64,000 nucleotides of DNA from Halomonas sp. M4R1S46 (lineage in GTDB: Bacteria > Pseudomonadota > Gammaproteobacteria > Pseudomonadales > Halomonadaceae). Position 1 is the stretch's first letter. Every line of letters starts with the position of its first letter. The translations under genes and the position numbers were made by a program. The stretch lies in NCBI RefSeq assembly GCF_025725685.1, contig NZ_CP107008.1:372001-436000 (forward strand). Direction: 5' to 3'. Below, piece after piece: positions 35,204 through 43,389 of this stretch. The notes under the pieces are model-generated. The model was not told the origin of the DNA and searched no databases. It saw only the letters and a list, made by a program, of their open reading frames with translations.

Positions 35204-36106
35204 ATGACGGCCAAGCCTGACGACCAGGCCCTGATCGACGCCTTCCTCGACGGCCTCTGGCTGGAGCAGGGCGTCAGTGACAACACCCTGGCGGCCTACC
35301 GCCGCGACCTTCTCGCCTGGGCGGCCTGGCTGGCGGAGCAGGGCGAGGCGCTGCTGGCCCCCGGGCCCGAGACCCTGACCGCCTGGCTCGAGGGCCGCCG
35401 CGAGGCCGGCTACCAGTTGCGCAGCAACGCCCGGCTGCTCTCCAGCCTGAGGCGGTTCTATCGCTGGGCCCTGGTCGAGCAGCGGATCGACCGGGACCCC
35501 CTGGCCGAGGTGCGCCTGCCCCGAGTCCGGCCCTCGCTGCCCGATACCCTGGAGGAGGCCGAGGTCGAGCGTCTCCTCGAGGCCCCCGATCTCGACACCG
35601 ACCTGGGAATGCGCGATCGGGCCATGCTGGAGGTGCTCTATGGCGCCGGCCTGCGGGTCTCCGAGCTGGTGGGCCTGACCACCGATGCCCTGAACCTGCG
35701 CCAGGGGGTGGTCCGGGTCCGCGGCAAGGGCGACAAGGACCGGCTGGTGCCGCTGGGCGAGGAGGCCGTGGACTGGGTGTCGCGCTACCTGCGTACCAGC
35801 CGCGGCGCGCTGATGCGCGATATCACCCGCCCGGCACTGTTCCCCGGGCGCGGCGATGCCTGCCTGACGCGCCAGGCCTTCTGGCACCGCATCAAGGCTC
35901 ACGCCCGCGTCGCCGGCATCGACCGTCCGTTGTCGCCGCATACCCTGCGGCACGCCTTCGCCACCCACCTGTTGAATCATGGGGCCAATCTGCGTGTCGT
36001 ACAGCTGTTGCTGGGCCACAGTGACCTGTCGACCACGCAGATCTACACCCATGTGGCGCAGGTCCGACTCGAGGCCCTGCACGCCGACCATCATCCCCGA
36101 GGCTGA
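35204..36106 (+). CDS. xerD: Tyrosine recombinase XerD
   Basis: A 300-residue recombinase that, with XerC, resolves chromosome dimers at dif under FtsK. The N-terminal SAM-like core-binding domain has FLDGLWLEQGVSDNTLAAYR. Catalytic residues are the Arg in GAGLRVSELVGL, Lys in VRGKGDKDR, His and Arg in SPHTLRHAFATHLL, His in LGHSDLSTTQ and the Tyr nucleophile in TQIYTHV. The xerD-dsbC-hom order is as in Pseudomonas and E. coli-like blocks. Confidence 0.96.
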   Translation: MTAKPDDQALIDAFLDGLWLEQGVSDNTLAAYRRDLLAWAAWLAEQGEALLAPGPETLTAWLEGRREAGYQLRSNARLLSSLRRFYRWALVEQRIDRDPLAEVRLPRVRPSLPDTLEEAEVERLLEAPDLDTDLGMRDRAMLEVLYGAGLRVSELVGLTTDALNLRQGVVRVRGKGDKDRLVPLGEEAVDWVSRYLRTSRGALMRDITRPALFPGRGDACLTRQAFWHRIKAHARVAGIDRPLSPHTLRHAFATHLLNHGANLRVVQLLLGHSDLSTTQIYTHVAQVRLEALHADHHPRG

Positions 36107-36109
36107 ATC

Positions 36110-36835
36110 ATGAGAGTATCGACCCTAGTCTTCGTCGCCGCCCTGGCGTTGCCCACCCTGGCCCAGGCCGATGCCGCCGAACGCCTGGCCGAGCGGCTCG
36201 AGGTCAACGGCCAACGCATGCCGGTGGAGCAGGTGGAGGAGACGCCGCTGGCCGGCTTCTTCCGGGTGCGCCTGGAGACCGGCGAGACCTTCTACACCGA
36301 CGCTGCGGGCGACTACTTCCTGGTCGGCGACCTCTACGAGAACGCCGAGAGCGGACTGGTCAACCTCACCGAGCAGGCCCGCAACGCCGAGCGCGCGGCG
36401 CGCCTCGCCGAGATCCCCGAGGCACAGCGGGTGATCTTCCGCAGCACCGTCGAGCCCCGCGCCCGGCTGGTGGTGTTCACCGATACCACCTGCCCCTACT
36501 GCCGGCGGCTGCACGAGGAAGTGCCGCGGCTCAACGAGATGGGCATCGAGGTGGACTACCTGGCCTTCCCGCGGGCGGGGATGAACTCGCCCGGCGCCCG
36601 GCAGATGCAGCAGGTCTGGTGCGCCGACAATCCCAGCGAGGCGATGTCGGGCGCCAAGCGCGATACCGCCCTCGAAGGCGACGCAGACTGCGACAATCCG
36701 GTCGAGGAACAGTATCATCTGGGCATGGAACTCGGTGTCCAGGGGACACCGGCCATCGTCCTGCCCGATGGACGCCTGGTGCCCGGCTACGTGCCGGCGG
36801 AGCGCCTGGCCGCCATGCTCGGACTGAACGACTGA
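36110..36835 (+). CDS. dsbC: Thiol:disulfide interchange protein DsbC
   Basis: A 241-residue periplasmic disulfide isomerase, with signal peptide at residues 1-20 (ending AQA) and an N-terminal dimerisation domain. The thioredoxin domain has active site TTCPYCRRLH, a second Cys pair in WCADN and ADCDNP, and cis-Pro in GTPAIVLPDGR. It starts 3 bp after the xerD stop, so it is likely cotranscribed. Confidence 0.95.
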   Translation: MRVSTLVFVAALALPTLAQADAAERLAERLEVNGQRMPVEQVEETPLAGFFRVRLETGETFYTDAAGDYFLVGDLYENAESGLVNLTEQARNAERAARLAEIPEAQRVIFRSTVEPRARLVVFTDTTCPYCRRLHEEVPRLNEMGIEVDYLAFPRAGMNSPGARQMQQVWCADNPSEAMSGAKRDTALEGDADCDNPVEEQYHLGMELGVQGTPAIVLPDGRLVPGYVPAERLAAMLGLND

Positions 36836-36912
36836 CCGCCGCGCCGACGAGCGCCGGCGGCGGGCCCCCAAGGGGCCTCCATTACGCTGAGACACACGCC
36901 AGACAAGGGGGA

Positions 36913-38235
36913 ATGACATTGAAACCGGTGAGAGTGGGAATCTGTGGCCTGGGCACCGTCGGGGGCGGGACCTTCAACGTGCTGACACGCAACGCCGACG
37001 ACATCGCCCGTCGTGCGGGGCGGCCCATCGTGATCGAGCAGGTGGCCTACCGCACGCCCAACCCCGAGTGTGACGTCACCGGCATCAAGACCACCCAGGA
37101 CGTCTTCGAGGTGGCCTCCAACCCCGATATCGACGTCCTCGTCGAACTGATCGGTGGCTATGACGTGGCCCGCGAGCTGGTGCTCACCGCCATCGAGAAC
37201 GGCAAGCACGTGGTCACCGCCAACAAGGCACTGATCGCGGTGCACGGCAACGAGATCTTCCAGGCGGCCCACGAGAAGGGCGTGATCGTGGCCTTCGAGG
37301 CCGCGGTGGCCGGCGGCATCCCGGTGATCAAGTCGCTGCGCGAGGGCCTGGGCGCCAACCGCATCGAGTGGCTGGCCGGCATCATCAACGGCACCGGCAA
37401 CTTCATCCTCACGCACATGCGCGACGAGGGCCGGGCCTTCGAGGACGTGCTCGCCGAGGCCCAGGCGCTGGGCTATGCCGAGGCCGACCCGACCTTCGAC
37501 GTGGAAGGCATCGATGCCGCCCACAAGCTGACCATCCTGGCCTCCATCGCCTACGGCGTGCCGCTGCAGTTCGAGAAGGCCTACACCGAGGGCATCTCCC
37601 GGGTGACCGCCGAGGACGTCGAACAGGCCGACAACCTGGGCTACATCATCAAGCACCTGGGCATCTCCAAGCGCACCGAGGCGGGCCTCGAGCTGCGCGT
37701 GCATCCGACCCTGATTCCCAAGGAGCGGCTGCTGGCCAACGTCCACGGCGTCAAGAATGCCATCGCCATCATGGGCGATGCCGTGGGCCCGACCCTCTAC
37801 TACGGTGCCGGCGCCGGCGCCGAGCCCACCGCCTCGGCGGTGGTGGCCGACGTGCTCGACGTGGCCCGGGACATCACCACCGACCATCACTATCGGGTGC
37901 CCTACCTGGCCTTCAGCGGCATCGGCGAGAACGCCGACCAGCCGCCGATCCTGGCCATGGAGGAGATCAGCACCGCCTACTACCTGCGCCTGCTGGCGGT
38001 GGACCGCCCCGGCGTGCTGGCCCGGGTGGCGACCATCCTCTCCGAGGAGGGCATCTCCATCGAGGCGCTGATCCAGAAGGAGGCCACCGAAGGTGAACTG
38101 GTGCCGATCATCCTGCTGACCCATCGCACCCGCGAGAAGCACATGAACGAGGCGATCCGCAAGATCGAGTCCATGGCCGACATCGCCGGCTCGGTGACGC
38201 GGATTCGGGTCGAGTCGCTGGACGAGAACGAATGA
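36913..38235 (+). CDS. hom: Homoserine dehydrogenase
   Basis: A 440-residue NAD(P)H enzyme reducing aspartate semialdehyde to homoserine for threonine and methionine. Rossmann motif VGICGLGTVGGGTFNVL, catalytic-domain blocks NKALIAVHG, FEAAVAGGIPVIKSLREGL, INGTGNFIL, and a C-terminal ACT domain (RLLAVDRPGVLARVATIL) for feedback by threonine. The ATG at 36913 is very close to AAGGGGGA; a TTG two codons on (36919) has better spacing and may be used. Confidence 0.95.
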   Translation: MTLKPVRVGICGLGTVGGGTFNVLTRNADDIARRAGRPIVIEQVAYRTPNPECDVTGIKTTQDVFEVASNPDIDVLVELIGGYDVARELVLTAIENGKHVVTANKALIAVHGNEIFQAAHEKGVIVAFEAAVAGGIPVIKSLREGLGANRIEWLAGIINGTGNFILTHMRDEGRAFEDVLAEAQALGYAEADPTFDVEGIDAAHKLTILASIAYGVPLQFEKAYTEGISRVTAEDVEQADNLGYIIKHLGISKRTEAGLELRVHPTLIPKERLLANVHGVKNAIAIMGDAVGPTLYYGAGAGAEPTASAVVADVLDVARDITTDHHYRVPYLAFSGIGENADQPPILAMEEISTAYYLRLLAVDRPGVLARVATILSEEGISIEALIQKEATEGELVPIILLTHRTREKHMNEAIRKIESMADIAGSVTRIRVESLDENE

Positions 38236-38340
38236 GCCGGGCTTCGCCCGGAGCCGTAAGCTACAAGCTTGACGCAGAAAGAAACCACCAGCGGAGACTG
38301 GAGAGCTTGTAGCGGCCTAGGGTCGTTGCCGCTATCTGTA

Positions 38341-38459
38341 GCGAGGGGCGCGGGGGGCCAGCCGCAGAGGAGGTCCTATGCCAGGGATGGCATCGGTAGC
38401 GCCCATGGATGGGTTTACAGCGCCTCCTCGCAGGCTTGTCGCCGGATCAGCCCCGAGCG
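38341..38459 (+). repeat. Dispersed intergenic repeat, copy A (hom-thrC)
   Basis: A 119-bp element starting GCGAGGGGCG, with GAGGAGGTCCTATGCCA, GGATGGCATCGGTAGCGCCC, GGTTTACAGCGCC and ending GATCAGCCCCGAGCG. It is shared with copies at 39901, 48431 and (inverted) 51439. Just upstream lie a CCGGGC-TTC-GCCCGG hairpin and an inverted pair GCTACAAGCT / AGCTTGTAGC. The hom-thrC gap (241 bp) is otherwise empty. Confidence 0.8.
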
Positions 38460-38476
38460 AGCAAAGGAACCGAACG

Positions 38477-39865
38477 ATGCGCTATATCAGTACCCGCGGG
38501 CAGGCGCCCGCGCTGTCCTTCGAGGAGGTCGTGCTCACCGGCATGGCCAGCGACGGCGGCCTCTACGTGCCCGAGACCGTCCCCCAGCTCAGCCACGAAG
38601 ACCTGGCCGATATGGCCGGGTGCTCCTATGCCGAGATCGCCTTCCAGGTGATGAAGCCCTACGTGGACGGCGAGATCGACGACGACACCTTCCGGGCCAT
38701 CGTCCGTGACGCCTACGCCACCTTCAGCCACGACGCCGTGGTGCCGCTCAACCAGCTCGACGCCAACCACTTCCTGCTCGAGCTCTTCCACGGCCCGACC
38801 CTGGCCTTCAAGGACGTGGCGCTGCAACTGCTCGGTCGGATCCTCGACCACTTCCTGAAGAAGCGCGGCGAGCGTGCGGTGATCATGGGCGCCACCTCGG
38901 GGGACACCGGCTCCGCCGCCATCGAGGGCTGCCGCCACTGCGACAACCTCGACATCTTCATCCTGCATCCCCATAACCGGGTCTCGGAGGTACAGCGCCG
39001 CCAGATGACCACGGTGCTGGCCGACAACGTCTTCAACGTGGCCATCGAGGGCAACTTCGACGACGCCCAGGCCATGGTCAAGGCCAGCTTCGCCGACCAG
39101 GGCTTCCTGAACGGCACCCGGCTGGTGGCGGTGAACTCGATCAACTGGGCGCGCATCATGGCCCAGATCGTCTACTACGTGGCCGCCGCCGTGGCGCTGG
39201 GCGCGCCGTACCGCAAGGTGAGCTTCTGCGTCCCCTCGGCCAACTTCGGCAACGTCTTCGCCGGCTACATGGCCCACCGCATGGGCCTGCCGGTGGAGCG
39301 CTTCGTGATCGCCACCAACGCCAACGACATCCTGCACCGCACGCTGGCCGACAACGACTTCTCCAGGCAGGAGCTGGTTGCCACCCTGGCCCCGTCGATG
39401 GACATCGTGGTGTCGTCCAACTTCGAGCGGCTGCTGTTCGAGGCCTACGAGCGGGACGGCGCGGCCGTGGCCGAGCTGCTGGAGCGCTTCCAGAGCGAGC
39501 CCGCGGCGCTGGCCGAGGCACCGCTCGCACGGCTGCGCGAGAGTTTCGCCAGCCACAGCGTCGATGACGCCACCATCCTGGAGGTGATCCGGGAGGCGCA
39601 TCACCGTACCCAGGAGATCCTCGACCCGCACACCGCCACCGGCTATCGCGCCGCCGAGTGCGAGCGTGGAGCGCCCACGGTGCCGATGGTGACCCTGGCC
39701 ACTGCCCACCCGGCCAAGTTCGCCGAGGCCGTGGTCAAGGCCGGCTTCCCCGGCGTGCCGCTGCCGCCGCACATGGACGACCTGCTGGAGCGCGAGGAGC
39801 GCTACACGGTGTTGCCGGCGGAACTCGCCGAGGTGCAGAAGTTCGTCGCCGATAACCGGCGGTAA
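38477..39865 (+). CDS. thrC: Threonine synthase
   Basis: A 462-residue PLP enzyme converting O-phosphohomoserine to threonine. It has N-terminal MRYISTRGQAP, the PLP lysine in GPTLAFKDVALQLLG, the phosphate loop GATSGDTGSAA, and VPSANFGNVFAGYMAHRMG. AAAGGAAC precedes the ATG. The frame is open upstream through repeat copy A, but that part is repeat, not protein. It pairs with hom. Confidence 0.96.
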   Translation: MRYISTRGQAPALSFEEVVLTGMASDGGLYVPETVPQLSHEDLADMAGCSYAEIAFQVMKPYVDGEIDDDTFRAIVRDAYATFSHDAVVPLNQLDANHFLLELFHGPTLAFKDVALQLLGRILDHFLKKRGERAVIMGATSGDTGSAAIEGCRHCDNLDIFILHPHNRVSEVQRRQMTTVLADNVFNVAIEGNFDDAQAMVKASFADQGFLNGTRLVAVNSINWARIMAQIVYYVAAAVALGAPYRKVSFCVPSANFGNVFAGYMAHRMGLPVERFVIATNANDILHRTLADNDFSRQELVATLAPSMDIVVSSNFERLLFEAYERDGAAVAELLERFQSEPAALAEAPLARLRESFASHSVDDATILEVIREAHHRTQEILDPHTATGYRAAECERGAPTVPMVTLATAHPAKFAEAVVKAGFPGVPLPPHMDDLLEREERYTVLPAELAEVQKFVADNRR

Positions 39866-39900
39866 GACTTTACCGCTGGTGGCGTGAGTCGCTGGTAGAA

Positions 39901-39998
39901 GCGAGGGGCGCCGGGGACAGGGCGAAGAGGAGGTCCTACGCCAGGGATGGGTTCACAGCGCCTCCGCGTAGGCCTGTCCCCGGATCAGCTCCGAGCGA
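39901..39998 (+). repeat. Dispersed intergenic repeat, copy B (thrC-recJ)
   Basis: A 98-bp copy of the same element with about 20 bp of the centre (around CATCGGTAGCGCCCATGGAT) deleted. Both ends are intact (GCGAGGGGCG ... CCGAGCG). Confidence 0.78.
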
Positions 39999-40048
39999 TC
40001 AACCACTCGCCTAGCTCAATTCGCTACCTTCATCCAAAGGAGTCGGGC

Positions 40049-41857
40049 TTGGACGCCGTGACCGATCCCATCGACCTGCATGAGCGGCTGAAGCCGCGCA
40101 TCCTGCCGCGTCCCCGTGACGCGGCCGTCGAGGCCCGTGCCCTGGCGGAGGGGCTCACGCCGCTGCAGGCGCGGGTGCTGGCCGGCCGGCTGCCTGGCCA
40201 TGAGGGCGACCTCGCGCCGCTGGTGTCGCCGAGCCTGCGCCACCTGGCGCACCCCGAGCGTCTGCGGGACGCCCGCCTTGCCGCCGAGCGCATCGCCCAG
40301 GCGGTGGTCGAGGGCGAGCACATCGGCATCCTCACCGACTACGACGTGGACGGCATCACCTCCCATGTGGTGATCCGGCGCACCCTGAACGAGTTGTTCG
40401 GGGTCCCCGAGTCGCGACTGCACAGCCTGATCGGCCATCGCATCCATGACGGCTACGGCATCAGCCTGCCGCTGGTGGAGCGCACCCTGAAGCTCTCGCC
40501 GCGGCCGAGCCTGGTGATCACCGCCGACTGCGGCAGTTCCGACGAACCGCGCATCGCAAGGCTCAAGGCGGCCGGCATCGACGTGGTGGTCAGCGACCAC
40601 CATGCGCTCCCGGTGGAGGGGCCCCCGGCCTCGGCCTATGCCACCATCAACCCGACCCGCGAGGACTGCGACTACCCGGACCCGACCATCGCCGGCTGCA
40701 TGGTCGCCTGGCTGGTGATGTCGCTGGCCCGCGGCGTGCTGATCGAGTGGGGCGTGCTGCCGGCCGCCACGCCCAAGCTCTCGCCCTGGCTGTCCTACGT
40801 CGCGCTGGGCACGGTGGCGGACTGCGTGTCGCTCGGCGGCAGTGCCGCCAACCGCGCGGTGGTGGCCCAGGGACTGACCCTGATCAACCGCATGGACGCG
40901 GCCTGCTGGCGGGCCATGGCCGAGCGGCTGGGCGCCGACAGCGTGCCCTTCGATGCCGAGACCCTGGCCTTCCAGATGGGGCCCCGCATCAATGCCCGCT
41001 CGCGGCTGGACGATCCCTATGCCGCCCTGCACTTCATGCTCGCGGAGCAGGATGACGTCGCGCAACGCTACCTCGACGTGCTGGATCAGGACAACCAGTC
41101 CCGCAAGGCCATCGAGGCGGAGATGACCGAGCAGGCGAAGGGGCTGGCGATGCCCCAGCTCGCCGCCGACGCCCCGGCGCTGGTGGTGTTCCTCGAGGAG
41201 GGGCATCCCGGCGTCCAGGGCATCGTGGCCTCGCGCCTGGTGCAGGCCTACGGCCGGCCGACCCTGGTGCTCACCCCGGCGGCCCAGCCGGGCATGCTCA
41301 CCGGCTCCGGCCGTTCCATCGAGGCGCTGCACCTGCGCGATGCCCTGCAGCGTACCTTCGAGCTGGCGCCGCAGGCGCTGCCCCGCTTCGGCGGGCACCG
41401 TGGCGCCGCCGGGGTGGGCGTGCCGCGGGAGGCGCTCGGGGTCTTCCGCGAGGCCTTGCTGCGGGCCGTGGGAGAGCAGCTGGGCGATGCCGAGCTCGGC
41501 CCGCGGGTGTTCACCGACGGCGAGCTCGCCGCGGGCCAGCTGGCCCTTTCGACCCTGGACGAGCTCGAGGCCCTGGGGCCCTACGGCCGGGAGTTCGACG
41601 CGCCGCTGTTCGAGGGGGCCTTCCTGGTCGAGCGGCTGCGTCCGGTGGGCGCCGACGGCAGCCATCTGATGCTCGAGCTGTCCGCCGGCGCCGTCGCCGT
41701 GCGGGCGATCTGGTTCCGGGCACTGACGCCGGGGGAGGTGCCGGCCTTCGGCGTCGGCGAGCGGCTTCACTGTGCCTTCAAGCTCAACCGCAATCGCTGG
41801 CGGGGACGCGAGTCGTTACAGCTGATGATCGAGCATGCCGTGCCGCTGGGGGAATGA
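40049..41857 (+). CDS. recJ: Single-stranded-DNA-specific exonuclease RecJ
   Basis: A 602-residue 5'-3' ssDNA exonuclease of recombination and mismatch repair. DHH-family motifs: LTDYDVDGITSH, GHRIHDGYG, ITADCGSSDEPRI, VVSDHHALP, the MGPRINARSRLDDP block, and the DHHA1-type FGGHRGAAGVGV, followed by an OB domain. The start is assigned to TTG 40049, because AAAGGAG lies 7 bases upstream and repeat B precedes it; GTG 40058 is an alternative. Confidence 0.93.
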   Translation: MDAVTDPIDLHERLKPRILPRPRDAAVEARALAEGLTPLQARVLAGRLPGHEGDLAPLVSPSLRHLAHPERLRDARLAAERIAQAVVEGEHIGILTDYDVDGITSHVVIRRTLNELFGVPESRLHSLIGHRIHDGYGISLPLVERTLKLSPRPSLVITADCGSSDEPRIARLKAAGIDVVVSDHHALPVEGPPASAYATINPTREDCDYPDPTIAGCMVAWLVMSLARGVLIEWGVLPAATPKLSPWLSYVALGTVADCVSLGGSAANRAVVAQGLTLINRMDAACWRAMAERLGADSVPFDAETLAFQMGPRINARSRLDDPYAALHFMLAEQDDVAQRYLDVLDQDNQSRKAIEAEMTEQAKGLAMPQLAADAPALVVFLEEGHPGVQGIVASRLVQAYGRPTLVLTPAAQPGMLTGSGRSIEALHLRDALQRTFELAPQALPRFGGHRGAAGVGVPREALGVFREALLRAVGEQLGDAELGPRVFTDGELAAGQLALSTLDELEALGPYGREFDAPLFEGAFLVERLRPVGADGSHLMLELSAGAVAVRAIWFRALTPGEVPAFGVGERLHCAFKLNRNRWRGRESLQLMIEHAVPLGE

Positions 41858-41972
41858 CGGACGGCGTTCCCGAGAGCCCCTCGACAGGTCGGTCAGCCCC
41901 CGGTAGCCCGCGCCAGAAGCTGGCCGTGGGGGCGCGGCCAGACAAGGAGCAGGCTTTCCCGCGAGAGTCCGC

Positions 41973-42392
41973 TCAGTAGTTGGGCCAGACGCCGGGCGTG
42001 GCCAGCTCCAGGAGGTGGCCGTCGGGGTCGCGGAAATAGACGCTCTCGCCGCCCCTTGGCCAGTGGGTACGGCCCTCGATGGCGACGCCGTGATCGCCGA
42101 GCTGAGCCTCCCAGGCCGCCAGATCGCGCTCGGCGATGGCGAAGGCCATGTGCACCCGTCCGGCCCCGTCATGGGGCGGGATGGTGCCCATGTCGCCGGG
42201 CAGGACCACGGTCTCGAGGGTCTCGCCGCGCAGGAAGAGCAGTAGCACCGAACCGGCCCCGGCATCGTAGGCGGTGAAACGATGATCGGCGGTGAAGGCC
42301 TCGAGTCCCATGACCCCCTCGAAGAAGGCTCGAGCCCGGGCCATGTCTTCCACGTAGAGGGCCGTTTCCAGCACCCCGTTCAGACTGGGCAT
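41973..42392 (-). CDS. VOC (glyoxalase/bleomycin-resistance fold) protein
   Basis: A 139-residue vicinal-oxygen-chelate protein with two beta-alpha-beta-beta-beta modules. Metal-ligand candidates are His in AGRVHMAFAI and Glu in DPDGHLLELATPG, with YFRDPDGH typical of the fold. Substrate unknown. The start at 42392 is where homology begins (LNGVLETALYVEDMARARAF). No operon partner is seen. Confidence 0.8.
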   Translation of the reverse strand: MPSLNGVLETALYVEDMARARAFFEGVMGLEAFTADHRFTAYDAGAGSVLLLFLRGETLETVVLPGDMGTIPPHDGAGRVHMAFAIAERDLAAWEAQLGDHGVAIEGRTHWPRGGESVYFRDPDGHLLELATPGVWPNY

Positions 42393-42619
42393 GATGCGCC
42401 TCCCTAACACTCCAGCAGGGGACCCGCCCGCCATCAGGCGCCGGGCGCTCCCTGTGTTCAATCTAGCAGCCGATTCGCCTTGCAGATGGGGCAAAGTGGC
42501 ATACCCTGATCAATGCGGCGATCCGCGCCCCCGGACGGCGAATGCGCAGGGGCGGGCCGCTCGGCGGAGGCGTTCGCGCCTCCCCTGTATCGATTACACC
42601 TTTTCCAGAGGACATGAGC

Positions 42620-43279
42620 ATGAGCCTACGAATCGGCAGCACCGCGCCGGACTTCACCGCGGAGACGACGCAGGGGACCCTGCGCTTCCATGAGTGGATC
42701 GGTGACAGCTGGTGCATCCTGTTCTCGCACCCCAAGGACTTCACGCCGGTCTGCACCACGGAGCTCGGTTACATGGCGAAGCTGAAGCCCGAGTTCGACA
42801 AGCGTGATACCAAGATCATCGGCCTGTCGGTGGACCCGGTCGACAACCACCAGGCCTGGTCCAGGGATATCGAGGAGACCCAGGGTGCGGCGCCCAACTA
42901 TCCGATGATCGGCGACGACAAACTCGAAGTCGCCAAGCTCTACGATATGTTGCCGGAGGACCTCGAAGGGGAAGCAGAGGGTCGCACCCCGGCGGACAAT
43001 GCCACCGTGCGTTCGGTCTTCATCATCGGCCCGGACAAGAAGGTGAAGGCGATGCTGACCTATCCCATGACCTCGGGGCGCAACTTCGATGAGGTCCTGC
43101 GACTGCTGGATTCCATTCAGTTGACCACCACGCACACCCTGGCGACCCCCGTGAACTGGCGACCGGGCGAGGACGTCATCATCCCGCCGTCCGTCAGCGA
43201 TGAGGAGGCGCGGCAGAAGTATCCGGACGGGTTCACGACCCTGAAGCCCTACCTGCGGACGCTCAAGTCGCCGGTCTGA
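42620..43279 (+). CDS. 1-Cys peroxiredoxin (Prx6 type)
   Basis: A 219-residue thiol peroxidase starting MSLRIGSTAPDF. The peroxidatic Cys sits in SHPKDFTPVCTTELG (about residue 47), with the long C-terminal domain of Prx6 (TPVNWRPGEDVIIPPSVSDE). It reduces H2O2 and organic peroxides. ATG 42620 is preferred over 42614 because AGAGGA is 7 rather than 1 base away. It is convergent with the metal operon. Confidence 0.9.
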   Translation: MSLRIGSTAPDFTAETTQGTLRFHEWIGDSWCILFSHPKDFTPVCTTELGYMAKLKPEFDKRDTKIIGLSVDPVDNHQAWSRDIEETQGAAPNYPMIGDDKLEVAKLYDMLPEDLEGEAEGRTPADNATVRSVFIIGPDKKVKAMLTYPMTSGRNFDEVLRLLDSIQLTTTHTLATPVNWRPGEDVIIPPSVSDEEARQKYPDGFTTLKPYLRTLKSPV

Positions 43280-43314
43280 GGCCGAGACGGCTCGGCCTCG
43301 GTGCCAGGCCCCAG

Positions 43315-43389
43315 CTAGCCGGCCACCCAGAACCACCAGACGATCAGGGCGATCAGGGCGAAGCCGGCGAGATTGACGATCCAGCTCAT
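43315..43389 (-). CDS. 24-residue membrane microprotein coupled to copA
   Basis: Encodes MSWIVNLAGFALIALIVWWF followed by WVAG and a stop: one hydrophobic helix with an aromatic end. Its ATG overlaps the copA stop as ATGA, and AGGAG lies 8 bases upstream inside copA, so translation is well supported. The sequence resembles the N-terminal membrane anchor that precedes cupredoxin domains in small proteins next to bacterial copper ATPases (from memory of such proteins), but here no cupredoxin domain follows. It could be a truncated remnant or a genuine small ATPase-associated peptide. Confidence 0.6.
   Translation of the reverse strand: MSWIVNLAGFALIALIVWWFWVAG

Noticed and set aside
38378..38476. 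Recurring short reading frames with the pattern A.VAP..GFTAPPRR.V in intergenic regions (also near 48477 and 51500)
   Set aside because: They lie entirely inside the dispersed repeat and recur because the DNA is repeated; there is no RBS and no independent evidence of translation.
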